From the NCBI GenBank assembly GCA_041688815.1, contig JBDNHK010000020.1, forward strand, positions 1 through 21,317: a stretch of 21,317 nt of DNA. The letters run 5' to 3'. The DNA is from Rhabdothermincola_A sp041688815. Lineage in GTDB: Bacteria; Actinomycetota; Acidimicrobiia; Acidimicrobiales; Acidimicrobilacustridaceae. Positions 7,018-14,381 of this stretch are shown in pieces; within the stretch, counting starts at the first letter, position 1, and each line of letters begins with the position of its first letter. The notes beneath the pieces were generated by a model. That model was given only the letters and a program-made list of their open reading frames with translations, was not told where the DNA came from and made no database searches. The position numbers and the translations under genes are program-made.

Positions 7018-7745
7018 CGCACCAGGATCCGACCGCACTCCGGGCAGTGAGCGATCGCATCCGGGGGTTCGTGGCGCAGACGATCGACCTCGAGGGCGGC
7101 CAGGCTGAGGTGGCAGCCCTGACAGGTGACGCCCTGGAGGCGGGCGATGGCCACCCCGCCGTACTGGGGCCGCAGGCCCTCGTAGATGGCGAGCAGGGCC
7201 GGGTCAAGCCCGTCGACCAGCACCACCCGTTCGGCTTCGAGCTCGGTGGCCCGCTGATCCAGATCGGCCTCGGCGGCCCCGAGCGCGACGGCGATCCCGG
7301 TCTCCTCGGCCCGCATCGTGGCTTCGGTCTCGGCCACCTCGGCCAGACGGGCGTCGCCGGGCTCACCGGCCTCCATGAGCTCCAGCACCTCGTCCTCGAG
7401 GGTGGCCTGGCGGCGGCGGAGCGACTCGACGTCGGCCTGGAAGGCCTGCGCCTCCTTGGGCGAGGTGATGCTCCCGTCGTAGAGCTGACGGTCGACGGCG
7501 GCGGCCTTCGCATCGACCTTGGCGATCTCGTCCTCGAGCCGGGTCTGGGTTCGCGTCAGTTCGGCCCGCTGGGCTCTCACGGCCGCCGATCCCTGGACCA
7601 GCGCGGCACGCGCCGAGACGATGGACGCGAGTCGGGCCCGTTCGGGAAGGGTGCGGCGACGGTGGCGGATCTGGTCGAGCGCGGTGTCGTGGTCCTGGAG
7701 TTCGAGCAGCCGCTCGAGGGCAGTCATGGCGACAGCTTCGCCCAT
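7014..7745 (-). CDS. Coiled-coil protein with C-terminal C4 zinc ribbon (CT398-like)
   Basis: A 243-residue protein. Residues 7-180 are a long antiparallel coiled coil rich in Ala, Glu, Arg and Leu, with a conserved-looking turn DGSITSPKEAQAFQADV. The C-terminus is a zinc ribbon with Cys208-x2-Cys211 and Cys234-x2-Cys237. This is the architecture of the CT398-like / DUF164 zinc-ribbon family, present in most actinobacteria, some with proposed nucleic-acid or secretion-related scaffolding roles; the exact function is open. The ATG at 7745 follows the PBP stop by one base (TGAGATG); Met7 is an alternative start. In Mycobacterium tuberculosis the family member lies beside the RNase H/phosphatase gene, and here a phosphatase also follows, with one membrane-protein gene inserted. 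Confidence 0.88.
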   Translation of the reverse strand: MGEAVAMTALERLLELQDHDTALDQIRHRRRTLPERARLASIVSARAALVQGSAAVRAQRAELTRTQTRLEDEIAKVDAKAAAVDRQLYDGSITSPKEAQAFQADVESLRRRQATLEDEVLELMEAGEPGDARLAEVAETEATMRAEETGIAVALGAAEADLDQRATELEAERVVLVDGLDPALLAIYEGLRPQYGGVAIARLQGVTCQGCHLSLAALEVDRLRHEPPDAIAHCPECGRILVR

Positions 7746-7746
7746 C

Positions 7747-9951
7747 TCAGTTGATACGCGGGCGAGGACGCGTGGGGGGCGAGGTCGGGGTCGGGGTCGG
7801 GGCCGGGGCCGGAGCAGCGATTGCGGGGGGCACCGTGAGCGGGGTCACGGTCGCCGGGTCGGTCGGGTCGGTGGCCTGGTCGCGCGAGCCGGCTTCCGGG
7901 CTGAAGCCCGACCTGTTGCCCTTCATGGGCCCGGTGATCACGCCGACTCCGCTCGGGTCGTAACCCCCGTTGAGGGTGCCGAAGGGATCGTTGGCTCCCG
8001 AGAGTGGTCGGCCCCCGCGCGACGGTGGCGCACAGTCGGGGAACGGCTTGGACGGTCGGCTCTCGTGGTACAGCTCGTTGAAGCGCTGCCACACGGGGGC
8101 GGCCAGGGTGCCACCGAATGCAGCACCGGAGATCTGGTCGAGGGGGGTGCGACCACTCGCCGGCTTCGACCCCACCTCGGGGTTACCCAACCACACTGCG
8201 GTCGTGAGGTAGGGAGTGAAGCCCACGAACCACACGTCGGTGGAATCCTCGGTGGTGCCGGTCTTGCCGGCGGCCGGTTGATCGGGCAGGCGGGCCCGGG
8301 TGCCGGTGCCGCCTTGCACGTTGCCTTCGAGGATCTTCGTGGCCACGCACGCCGTCTGCTCGCTGACCACCCGCCTGCCTTCGGGCTCGTGGGTGAAGAG
8401 AACCCGGCCAAAGCGGTCCTCGATCCGGTCGACGAAGTAGGCCGGGTTCTCGACGCCACCGTTGGGGATGGCCGAGTAGGCCGTGGCCATCTGGAGCGGG
8501 GTCGTGTCGGCCACGCCGAGCGGGAGCGACGGCTTCTTCTCGGAGCCCTCGGAGAGGTTGATCCCCATCTCACGGGCCAGTTCCACCACCTTGTCGGGCC
8601 CGACCACCTGGTTCAGGCGGACGAAGGCACCATTCGACGACGCCGCCAGAACCGACTGCAAGGTGCCGCTCGTACCGCTCACCGAGTAGGGCTCGAGGGT
8701 GCCCGGATCAGTCATCGAGATCGACCCGGCCACCGAGTCGTTGGGCAAGGCCCCCTGTTCGAGCGCTTCGAGCAGCACGAACGTCTTGAACGCCGAGCCG
8801 GTCTGACGACCGGGCTCGGTGGTGGCCACGTCGAACTGGTTGGTCTTGAAGTCGCCGTTGCCGACGAGGGCCCGCACCGCGCCCGTGGCCGGTTCCACGG
8901 CCACGAAGGAGGTGACGACCCCGACGTCGTTGCGGGGCGTTTTCTCGGCCTGGGCGGTGTTCGCCGCCGCCTGCGCAGCAGGGTCGAGGGTGGTGAAGAT
9001 GCGCAACCCGCCGCCGAACACCGAGTTGAAGCGCTCGGAGCCGGTGGCGCCGAGACCGAAGGCGGGGTCGCGCAGTAGCGCCAGCTTGACGTACTCGACG
9101 AAGTAGCTGTCGACCGGGGGGAGCTTCACGGCACCGCACGTGTCCGGTCGGGCGTCGGCAGTGGCGCCACAGCGCACGGTGGGCACCGGAAAGAGGGCGA
9201 TGTAATCCGCGTCGGTCCGGGTGATGAAGTCGAGCGACACCAGCCGCTCGACCGCGATCCGGCGCTGCTCACGCGCCCGATCGGGGTACAGCGTCGGGTC
9301 GTACGAGACCGGATTGGCGATCAGCGACGCCAGCATCGCGCCCTCGGCCCAGCTGAGGTCCTGCACGTTCTTGCCCCAGTAGGTCTCGGCCGCCGCCTGC
9401 ACCCCATAGGCGCCCGAGCCGAAGTACACCGTGTTGAGATAGGTCTCGAGGATCTGTTCCTTGCTCATCTCCTCCTCGAGCCGCAGGGCCAGCACCGCTT
9501 CCTTGGCTTTGCGCTCGAGGCTGCGCTCGTTGGTGAGCAGGGCGTTCTTCACGAGCTGTTGGGTGATGGTCGAGCCGCCCTGCTCCACCCCGCCCGCCGA
9601 GACGTTCTCGACCAGGGCCCGGGCGAGGGCGCGGGCGTTGATGCCCCTGTGGTCGTAGAACTCGGCGTCCTCGACCGCCAGGATCGACTGCACCACGGGT
9701 TGGGGGACCTCGCTCAGAGCGATGGGGGAGCGGTTCTCCACCCCGTGCAGCGTGGCCAGTGGGCTGCCGTCTGACGCCAGGACCTGGGAACGGACGGCGA
9801 ACCCGTCGAGCGCCTTGGTGTCGATGGGCTGCGGTTCGCCCGAGCCGGCCGAGGCGATGGCCACGAGCTGTGGACCCGCCACGACCACGGAGCCAGCAAC
9901 CAGAGCGCCGGAGACGACGATGGTGGCAACGAACAGCAGAACCTTCTTCAC
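7747..9951 (-). CDS. Bifunctional penicillin-binding protein (class A, GT51 + transpeptidase)
   Basis: A 734-residue class A PBP that polymerises lipid II and cross-links peptidoglycan outside the membrane. It has one N-terminal membrane anchor (about residues 4-26), a GT51 domain with catalytic Glu94 in VEDAEFYDHRG, the GGSTITQQLVKN block and a second acidic motif around residues 150-170, then a transpeptidase domain with Ser386-x-x-Lys389 (GSAFKT), Ser438-Ser-Asn440 and Lys563-Thr-Gly565. The C-terminus is a low-complexity Pro/Ala/Thr tail (PAPAPTPTPT) ending in basic residues. The frame is open for 66 more codons upstream, but those overlap the divergent gene and lack the family start. The GTG at 9951 directly precedes the basic-plus-hydrophobic anchor and has TACCCT seven bases upstream, suggesting a leaderless message. 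It heads the four-gene cluster to 5910. Confidence 0.95.
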   Translation of the reverse strand: MKKVLLFVATIVVSGALVAGSVVVAGPQLVAIASAGSGEPQPIDTKALDGFAVRSQVLASDGSPLATLHGVENRSPIALSEVPQPVVQSILAVEDAEFYDHRGINARALARALVENVSAGGVEQGGSTITQQLVKNALLTNERSLERKAKEAVLALRLEEEMSKEQILETYLNTVYFGSGAYGVQAAAETYWGKNVQDLSWAEGAMLASLIANPVSYDPTLYPDRAREQRRIAVERLVSLDFITRTDADYIALFPVPTVRCGATADARPDTCGAVKLPPVDSYFVEYVKLALLRDPAFGLGATGSERFNSVFGGGLRIFTTLDPAAQAAANTAQAEKTPRNDVGVVTSFVAVEPATGAVRALVGNGDFKTNQFDVATTEPGRQTGSAFKTFVLLEALEQGALPNDSVAGSISMTDPGTLEPYSVSGTSGTLQSVLAASSNGAFVRLNQVVGPDKVVELAREMGINLSEGSEKKPSLPLGVADTTPLQMATAYSAIPNGGVENPAYFVDRIEDRFGRVLFTHEPEGRRVVSEQTACVATKILEGNVQGGTGTRARLPDQPAAGKTGTTEDSTDVWFVGFTPYLTTAVWLGNPEVGSKPASGRTPLDQISGAAFGGTLAAPVWQRFNELYHESRPSKPFPDCAPPSRGGRPLSGANDPFGTLNGGYDPSGVGVITGPMKGNRSGFSPEAGSRDQATDPTDPATVTPLTVPPAIAAPAPAPTPTPTSPPTRPRPRIN
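7787..7808 (+). other. G-quadruplex-type tract opposite the PBP Pro-rich tail
   Basis: Four runs of GGGG separated by two-base loops lie on the plus strand, the template strand of the PBP gene. The tract is the complement of the repeated Pro/Thr/Ala codons near the C-terminus, so it may be only a by-product of that repeat. Confidence 0.5.
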
Positions 9952-9958
9952 CGTCGAA

Positions 9959-9964
9959 AGGGTA
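9959..9964 (-). promoter_or_regulatory. Candidate leaderless -10 element for the PBP gene
   Basis: On the minus strand TACCCT (TANNNT) ends seven bases before the GTG at 9951. No ribosome binding site is present between them. The expected transcription start falls on the start codon. Confidence 0.45.
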
Positions 9965-9978
9965 TCGGGCGGCCCTTC

Positions 9979-10000
9979 CCGCTCGTTGTCGGGCGAGCGG
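9979..10000. repeat. Inverted repeat in the divergent PBP/oxidoreductase promoter region
   Basis: CCGCTCG at 9979-9985 and CGAGCGG at 9994-10000 are perfect inverted arms around an eight-base centre. It lies about midway between the two candidate -10 elements (9959-9964 and 10024-10029), where a regulator or a hairpin could affect both genes. In DNA this GC-rich a chance repeat of seven bases is possible. Confidence 0.35.
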
Positions 10001-10023
10001 ATCGTCCGGCGTCGCGGTCGTCG

Positions 10024-10029
10024 TAGGGT
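10024..10029 (+). promoter_or_regulatory. Candidate leaderless -10 element for the Gfo/Idh/MocA gene
   Basis: TAGGGT (TANNNT) ends seven bases before the GTG at 10037, the same spacing as the divergent PBP promoter. No -35 element is clear. Confidence 0.45.
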
Positions 10030-10036
10030 CGTCGCC

Positions 10037-11059
10037 GTGAACCCGAAACCGAAGACCCTGGCCTTCTGTGGCGCCGGGACGATCAGCGTCGTGCACGCGA
10101 TGGCGGCGGCGATGGTGTCGATGCCGGTCGTGGCCGTGGCCTCGCGCACCGCGGAGCGGGCGGCCGAGCGGGCCGGGCAGGTGGGGGCCCACCCGAAGCG
10201 TTACGACGAGCTCCCGGCCGGAGCCGACGCGGTGATCGTGGCCACTCCGCCGTCCTGCCACTGCGCCGACACGATCCGGGCCCTCGAGGCCGGAGCGGCA
10301 GTGCTGGTGGAGAAGCCCCTGGCCACCACCCTCGACGAGGCCGACGCCATCATGGCCGCGGTCGCCCGAACCGGTCGTGCGGTCGTGTACGCCGAGAACT
10401 GGGCCTTCTCCCCCGCCGTCGGCTCCGCCCTCGCCCTTGTTCGCTCCCTCGGGCCTCTCCACCATGTGGCCCTGCGCAGCCTGCAACCAGCCCCGGGCTG
10501 GGGTGGGTTCCTCGAGCCCGAATGGGGGGGTGGGGTCCTGTTCGACCTGGGCGTGCACCCGTTGGCGTTGGCCCTGCTGGCGGCCGGGGACGACACCCTG
10601 GTCGACGTGGTGGCCGACCTCGAGCACGGCGAGCGCGCCGTCGACGACCTGGCCCGGGTCACCCTGCGTTTCGCCTCGTCGCTGGTGGCCACGGTCGAGT
10701 GCAGCTGGCGCCACCAGACCACGGAGTGGGACCTCGAGGTGGCCAGCGACTCGGGGGTGGTCCGCCTGGAGCTCATGCCCGAGGTCGCCCTCGAGCACAA
10801 CGGTGAACCCGTCCCCCTGGCGCTGACCAGAGCCGGCGGCGACGCGCGGCTCGAACAGCTCGGGTACGTGGCCCAGCTCGAAGCACTCGGCGCGGCCGCC
10901 AGGGGGGAACCGTCGTGGTGCGACGCCGGGTTCGGCCGCACGGTGCTCGAGGTCGTGGCGGCGGCTTACACCTCGGCGGGCCTCGGCGGCGCGCCGGTGC
11001 CCTTCCCGTTCACCGGCCGCCGCGACCTCACCCCGCTGGAACTGTGGCGCGGCGCCTGA
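10037..11059 (+). CDS. Gfo/Idh/MocA family oxidoreductase
   Basis: A 340-residue NAD(P)-dependent sugar- or cyclitol-type oxidoreductase. The N-terminal Rossmann domain has the glycine-rich loop LAFCGAGTISVVH (residues 8-20), the acceptor strand VVAVASRTAERA, the strand ADAVIVATPPS (63-73) and the hallmark E-K-P at 92-94 (VLVEKPLATT). The C-terminal alpha/beta domain contains the GGGVLFDLGVHPL segment expected at the substrate site, with the family His. Substrate is not predictable; family members reduce or oxidise glucose, fructose, inositol or other polyols. The GTG at 10037 was chosen because the Rossmann strand starts there; a frame open upstream to 9722 is antisense to the PBP. The gene is divergent from the PBP, 85 bases apart, and is followed by tRNA-Val. 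Confidence 0.88.
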   Translation: MNPKPKTLAFCGAGTISVVHAMAAAMVSMPVVAVASRTAERAAERAGQVGAHPKRYDELPAGADAVIVATPPSCHCADTIRALEAGAAVLVEKPLATTLDEADAIMAAVARTGRAVVYAENWAFSPAVGSALALVRSLGPLHHVALRSLQPAPGWGGFLEPEWGGGVLFDLGVHPLALALLAAGDDTLVDVVADLEHGERAVDDLARVTLRFASSLVATVECSWRHQTTEWDLEVASDSGVVRLELMPEVALEHNGEPVPLALTRAGGDARLEQLGYVAQLEALGAAARGEPSWCDAGFGRTVLEVVAAAYTSAGLGGAPVPFPFTGRRDLTPLELWRGA

Positions 11060-11097
11060 CCCGGCGCCCGGGCCCGGAGCGCGAGACTGGCGTACAC

Positions 11098-11171
11098 GGT
11101 CCGGTAGCTCAGTTGGTCAGAGCAGTGCCCTTACAAGGCAAAGGTCGCCCGTTCGAACCGGGCTCGGACCA
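11098..11171 (+). tRNA. tRNA-Val (anticodon TAC)
   Basis: A full cloverleaf is visible: acceptor GGTCCGG pairing with TCGGACC (one G-T pair), D arm GCTC...GAGC, anticodon loop CTTACAA with anticodon TAC, and a T arm of five pairs around TTCGAAC. The 3' CCA is not fully encoded. It lies 38 bases after the oxidoreductase gene. Confidence 0.92.
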
Positions 11172-11215
11172 CCGGTCGCGAGGAGCGGGCGAGCAGAACC
11201 GCCTGTCCCCGGCGG

Positions 11216-11869
11216 TCACGGCCGACCGAGACGTCGCCGCAGCTCCACATAGACCTCGGCGCCGGTGATGGCCTCCAGCACGTCGCCCAGCGAATCGACC
11301 ACCGGCTCGTCGCCCTGGTAGGCGAGCGTGCCCTCGGTGCACACCCAGGCCATGGGCTCGCCGTCGTCGCCCCAGTCCTCGCGCGTCCACCGGCGCAGCG
11401 TGGCCGCCTCGCGGCCGTCGTCGAGTGGTTCCCAGTCCACCCGAACGGGAAGCTGCCAACACACCGATGGCTTCCACTCGAGGGGCGACTCACCGGCATC
11501 GATCGCAGCCAGGTGCAGCGCGCACCCTTCACCCCCGTCGAACCCGGGCCGGTTCAAGAAGATGCAGGCCCCGTCGACGACACGTGTCGCCGTGCGGGTC
11601 TCGTCGGCGAAGATCCCATCGGACTCGGCGGCGGTGTGGAACTCGAACCGATCGGGCGGGATCATCGCCGCCATGGCGCTCACGAGGCGGGCCTCGTCCT
11701 CGTCGCCCATCTCGGCGCCGATCGAGCAGCACCCCTGCCCCAGGTGCTCGGCCGGGTGGTCGAGGATGCCGAGGCACCCCCGACCCCAGATGCACGTCCA
11801 GTTCGAGGTGAGGAAGGTGGCGTCGAAACGCCAGACCGTGGTGCCGTCGTCGATCTCCTCGAGGTCCAT
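11216..11869 (-). CDS. Cys-rich conserved protein, possibly YkgJ/DUF3109-like metal binder
   Basis: A protein of 217 residues from ATG 11869. It carries a suggestive Cys set: Cys26-x5-Cys32 (CIWGRGC), Cys47-Cys48 (QGCCSIG), Cys102 (ACIFLNRPGF), Cys116 (EGCALH) and Cys137 (VCWQLP). The order CC, then C-x-F-L, then G-C-x-L-H is like the YkgJ / DUF3109 families, whose cysteines are thought to bind zinc or an iron-sulfur cluster; this is a resemblance, not a firm assignment. ATG 11869 has GAGGA nine bases upstream, while GTG 11875 overlaps the Nudix stop as GTGA; either is possible. It is the last gene of an IMPase-like, Nudix, Cys-rich cluster and converges on tRNA-Val. Confidence 0.7.
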   Translation of the reverse strand: MDLEEIDDGTTVWRFDATFLTSNWTCIWGRGCLGILDHPAEHLGQGCCSIGAEMGDEDEARLVSAMAAMIPPDRFEFHTAAESDGIFADETRTATRVVDGACIFLNRPGFDGGEGCALHLAAIDAGESPLEWKPSVCWQLPVRVDWEPLDDGREAATLRRWTREDWGDDGEPMAWVCTEGTLAYQGDEPVVDSLGDVLEAITGAEVYVELRRRLGRP

Positions 11870-11871
11870 CG

Positions 11872-12420
11872 TCACCGGTCCTCGGGGGGTGGGGGCACAT
11901 GCCCTTCCGGACCCGCCGCTGAGCCGAGTCCGCTTCGGTCCACTCGGGCCAGGGCGATCATGGCCTCGGCGGCCTCTTCCTGGAGCTCGGGCAGGGCGTC
12001 ACGGGCGAACCAGGCCACGTCCTCGATCTCGCCCGAGAGCGGTTGGGCCTGGTCGGCCTGCGCCTCGCTCGACGGGCGCGCTCGGAAGATCACGTCGACG
12101 CGTCGCCACGCGGGAGAGACGACGACGGCGGGCTCGCCGACCAACTCGACCGACAGCCCGGTCTCCTCGCCGACTTCGCGCCGCACGGCGTCGGCCGGCG
12201 CCTCCCCCCGTTTCAGGAAACCTCCGGGCAGCCCCCAGCGGGGGCGGTAGGAGTGGCGCACCAGCAGGACCCGACCGTCGGCCCGCTCGACCACGCAGAG
12301 CCCGCCGACCGTGAACGACGGCGCCACCCGGTGGGCCAGCCAACGCCGGACCCACTCAGGAAGGTGCTGGTAGCCCCCCAGTGCTCGGCGCTGCCAGGGA
12401 TGCGGCGAGGCTGAGGTCAC
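11872..12420 (-). CDS. Nudix hydrolase
   Basis: A 182-residue Nudix-fold pyrophosphohydrolase. The Nudix box is complete: Gly67-x5-Glu73-x7-Arg81-Glu-Val-Gly-Glu-Glu-Thr-Gly-Leu89, preceded by RWGLPGGFLKRGE. The metal-binding glutamates (82, 85, 86) are present, so catalysis on a nucleoside-diphosphate-linked substrate is expected; which substrate is unknown. The N-terminal 30 residues are basic and aromatic (WQRRALGGYQHLPEWVRRWL) and lie before the fold. The GTG start at 12420 follows the IMPase-like stop by four bases, and the stop overlaps the candidate GTG start of the next gene, so the three genes are probably one operon. Confidence 0.92.
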   Translation of the reverse strand: MTSASPHPWQRRALGGYQHLPEWVRRWLAHRVAPSFTVGGLCVVERADGRVLLVRHSYRPRWGLPGGFLKRGEAPADAVRREVGEETGLSVELVGEPAVVVSPAWRRVDVIFRARPSSEAQADQAQPLSGEIEDVAWFARDALPELQEEAAEAMIALARVDRSGLGSAAGPEGHVPPPPEDR

Positions 12421-12424
12421 GCCG

Positions 12425-13171
12425 TCAGCCTAGGGACCGGCGCGCCTCGACCAGCTGATCCAACAGCGCAGGGGTGGCGGCGGCCAGCGGGGTGCGTCGT
12501 TCGTCGTGGTCGAGAGTGACGAGGTCGCGACCGGCGTGGTCGACGACCAGCGCCCCGGCCTCCCGGCATACCAGCAGCCCACCCAGGTAGTCCCACGACC
12601 CGTGGGCGTTCACGCTGCAATCGACGTACCCGTCGACCGCTCCGGCCGCCACCGCGCACAGGTCGAGAGCGCAGGCACCCAGGGCCCGATACTGTTTCCA
12701 CCCCAACCACTTCTTCGGGAAACCCGACAGGAGAATTACCGACCGCCGCAGTTCGGTGGACCCGCTCGGAGCGATCGGCTCACCGTTGCGGGTGGCGCCG
12801 CCACCGCGTACGGCCTCGAAGCGTTCCCCGGTGGCGAGGTTGACCACCAGCGCCGCCCGGGCCCCGTCGCCGTCGACGGCGCACAGGCTTGTGGCGTACC
12901 AAGGGATGCCCCGGCTGGCGTTGGTCGATCCGTCGAGCGGGTCGAGCACCACGGTGAGCTCGGCATCGGGGCGGTGACGGCCCGACTCCTCGGAGAGCAC
13001 ACCGACCCCGGCCCGCTCGAACACCTCGAGGGCGGCGGCGTCGGCGGCCAGATCGGACCGGTACTGCCCGGGCCGGGTGCCGGCGAGACCCCAGTCGTCG
13101 AGGTCGCCGAGGGCGCGGCGGATCGCGACGGCGGCCTCGTCGAGCACCTCCAGCAACATCGCGTCGTCCAC
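12425..13171 (-). CDS. Inositol monophosphatase-family protein
   Basis: A 248-residue protein of the Mg-dependent IMPase / CysQ / FBPase superfamily. The metal-site motifs are Glu61-Glu62-Ser63 (LSEESG), Asp77-Pro-Leu-Asp80-Gly-Ser (DPLDGST) and Trp193-Asp194 in GSWDYLGG, where WDxAAG is more usual. All metal-binding acids are in place, so phosphatase activity is likely; substrates in the family include inositol phosphates, histidinol phosphate and phosphoadenosine phosphate. The GTG at 13171 fits the family start and has TACCGT six bases upstream; the open frame further upstream is the shadow of the divergent gene. ATG 13159 is an alternative start. It is the first gene of a three-gene cluster. 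Confidence 0.88.
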   Translation of the reverse strand: MDDAMLLEVLDEAAVAIRRALGDLDDWGLAGTRPGQYRSDLAADAAALEVFERAGVGVLSEESGRHRPDAELTVVLDPLDGSTNASRGIPWYATSLCAVDGDGARAALVVNLATGERFEAVRGGGATRNGEPIAPSGSTELRRSVILLSGFPKKWLGWKQYRALGACALDLCAVAAGAVDGYVDCSVNAHGSWDYLGGLLVCREAGALVVDHAGRDLVTLDHDERRTPLAAATPALLDQLVEARRSLG

Positions 13172-13177
13172 GAGGCG

Positions 13178-13183
13178 ACGGTA
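13178..13183 (-). promoter_or_regulatory. Candidate leaderless -10 element for the IMPase-like operon
   Basis: On the minus strand TACCGT (TANNNT) ends six bases before GTG 13171 and no ribosome binding site intervenes. Confidence 0.4.
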
Positions 13184-13267
13184 GCCGCCGCCCGTGATGG
13201 CGTGGCAGGCTGAGAGGGCCGGTCCCACCGCCGTCGACCGACGAGAACACACCAGGAGCGCACCCGT

Positions 13268-13831
13268 TTGGCCATCATCGACGTCCCGGGCTTCGTGGCC
13301 GACCTGAAGGACCACGCCGTCGATCACGCCTTCCACGTGCACGACGAGCGCCATTTCGTCGAGACCTACTCGTTGCGTCAGGCGTGGGAGGTCGACCTGC
13401 ACCCCGAGGAGGCGTGCGGTGGTCCCCTCGACCTGCACCTGTCGCTCGAGGTCGACCCCCGGGTGATGCTCACGTTCGAGGACCGCATGCTCGAGGTACC
13501 CGAGACCGAAGACCCGGTCGAGGGCTTCACCTTCCCGCTGATGTTCACCTGGGTGCTGCCGCCACTGCCGAAGGGCCCCGACCTGTTGGTGCTGGCCACC
13601 GAGCTGGCCGGCCTGGGCGGACCCGACCTGCCGCTCGAGGTCTCGGCCATCGATTCGTTCGCCAGCGTGACCGACGCCGCCGAGCGCAGCCTCACCATCG
13701 TGGCCCGGCTCCAGGTCGGCCTCGACCGCATCTATCTGGGCCAGGAGCAGCTGTGCGACGTGCTCGACACCTGCCACGAGGTGAGCACCTACCTGCTCGA
13801 CCGCGCCCCGGCGTGGCTGGGCGAGGTGTGA
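13268..13831 (+). CDS. Hypothetical protein, acidic alpha/beta
   Basis: A 187-residue protein from a TTG start with AGGAG nine bases upstream, which decides this start. It contains no membrane segment, signal peptide or recognised catalytic motif. The first third alternates charged and aromatic residues (DHAFHVHDERHFVETYSLRQ), the middle is rich in hydrophobic strands (PLDLHLSLEVDPRVMLTFED, then a Pro-rich FTFPLMFTWVLPPLP), and the end is helical with CDVLDTCHE. I do not recognise the family. It is divergent from the IMPase-like gene and is followed after 22 bases by another unassigned gene in the same direction, so the two probably form one transcript. Confidence 0.75.
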   Translation: MAIIDVPGFVADLKDHAVDHAFHVHDERHFVETYSLRQAWEVDLHPEEACGGPLDLHLSLEVDPRVMLTFEDRMLEVPETEDPVEGFTFPLMFTWVLPPLPKGPDLLVLATELAGLGGPDLPLEVSAIDSFASVTDAAERSLTIVARLQVGLDRIYLGQEQLCDVLDTCHEVSTYLLDRAPAWLGEV

Positions 13832-13853
13832 ACCGCCACCGGTCGTTGCGTCG

Positions 13854-14342
13854 ATGACCCGGGAAGCCGAGGTCGTCCGCTTCCTGCGCGGTCAGCCCGG
13901 TGCCATCGTCGAGGTGATGCGCGAGCTGGCCCGGGAACGCAGCGGTTGGGTGAACTTCCAGGCGGTGGGCGAGGACCCCGACAACGCCCCGGAGATCGTG
14001 CCGGGACGGGCCGGCATGTTCGCCTGGCTCACGTCGCGTCGCATCACCGTGCCCGTGGCGACCTGGGTGCCCGGCCCTGCGACCCGTCACGGCCACGACG
14101 CCGACTCGATCGGTATCCAGCACGACGCCGGCCGGTTCGCGGCCCGACAACTGGAGGAGGCGGGGGTCGTCGTTCCCTCGTCGTGGCGGCGGATGGCCGA
14201 TCACCCCCGGCGCGGTCTCGTGTTCGAGTTCCCCGATGGCATCGACGCCGCCGATATCCTCGAGTGGCTGTTCAAGGCCAGCGACGTGCTCTCGACCGCG
14301 CCGCTGCCCCCGACCTGGGTCGCCATCGTCCACCGTCGCTGA
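13854..14342 (+). CDS. Hypothetical protein
   Basis: A 162-residue soluble protein with a short helical N-terminus (VVRFLRGQPGAIVEVMRELARE), a strand-rich centre (RRITVPVATWVPGPATRHG) and a C-terminal part ending FPDGIDAADILEWLFKASDVL and a short tail. No Cys, no signal peptide and no motif I can name. The ATG has only a weak upstream purine stretch. The codon pattern is high-GC like its neighbours, so it is a real gene of the host lineage. It ends 39 bases before the convergent stop of the DUF6671 gene; no terminator is obvious in that gap. Confidence 0.75.
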   Translation: MTREAEVVRFLRGQPGAIVEVMRELARERSGWVNFQAVGEDPDNAPEIVPGRAGMFAWLTSRRITVPVATWVPGPATRHGHDADSIGIQHDAGRFAARQLEEAGVVVPSSWRRMADHPRRGLVFEFPDGIDAADILEWLFKASDVLSTAPLPPTWVAIVHRR

Positions 14343-14381
14343 CGACCGGGGCGCGCCCGTTCGGGCCGCCGGCTTCTCGGT

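Noticed and set aside
7519..9078. A 519-codon plus-strand frame opposite the PBP
   Set aside because: Shadow of the PBP transpeptidase domain.
11041..11097. GC-rich palindromic stretch between the oxidoreductase and tRNA-Val as a terminator
   Set aside because: Only short self-complementary runs such as GCCCGGGC are present, with no clear stem-loop and no T tract.
11098..11171. tRNA-Val as an attachment site for an integrated element
   Set aside because: No integrase and no repeat of the tRNA 3' end were seen in the following sequence, and the next genes look like ordinary host genes.
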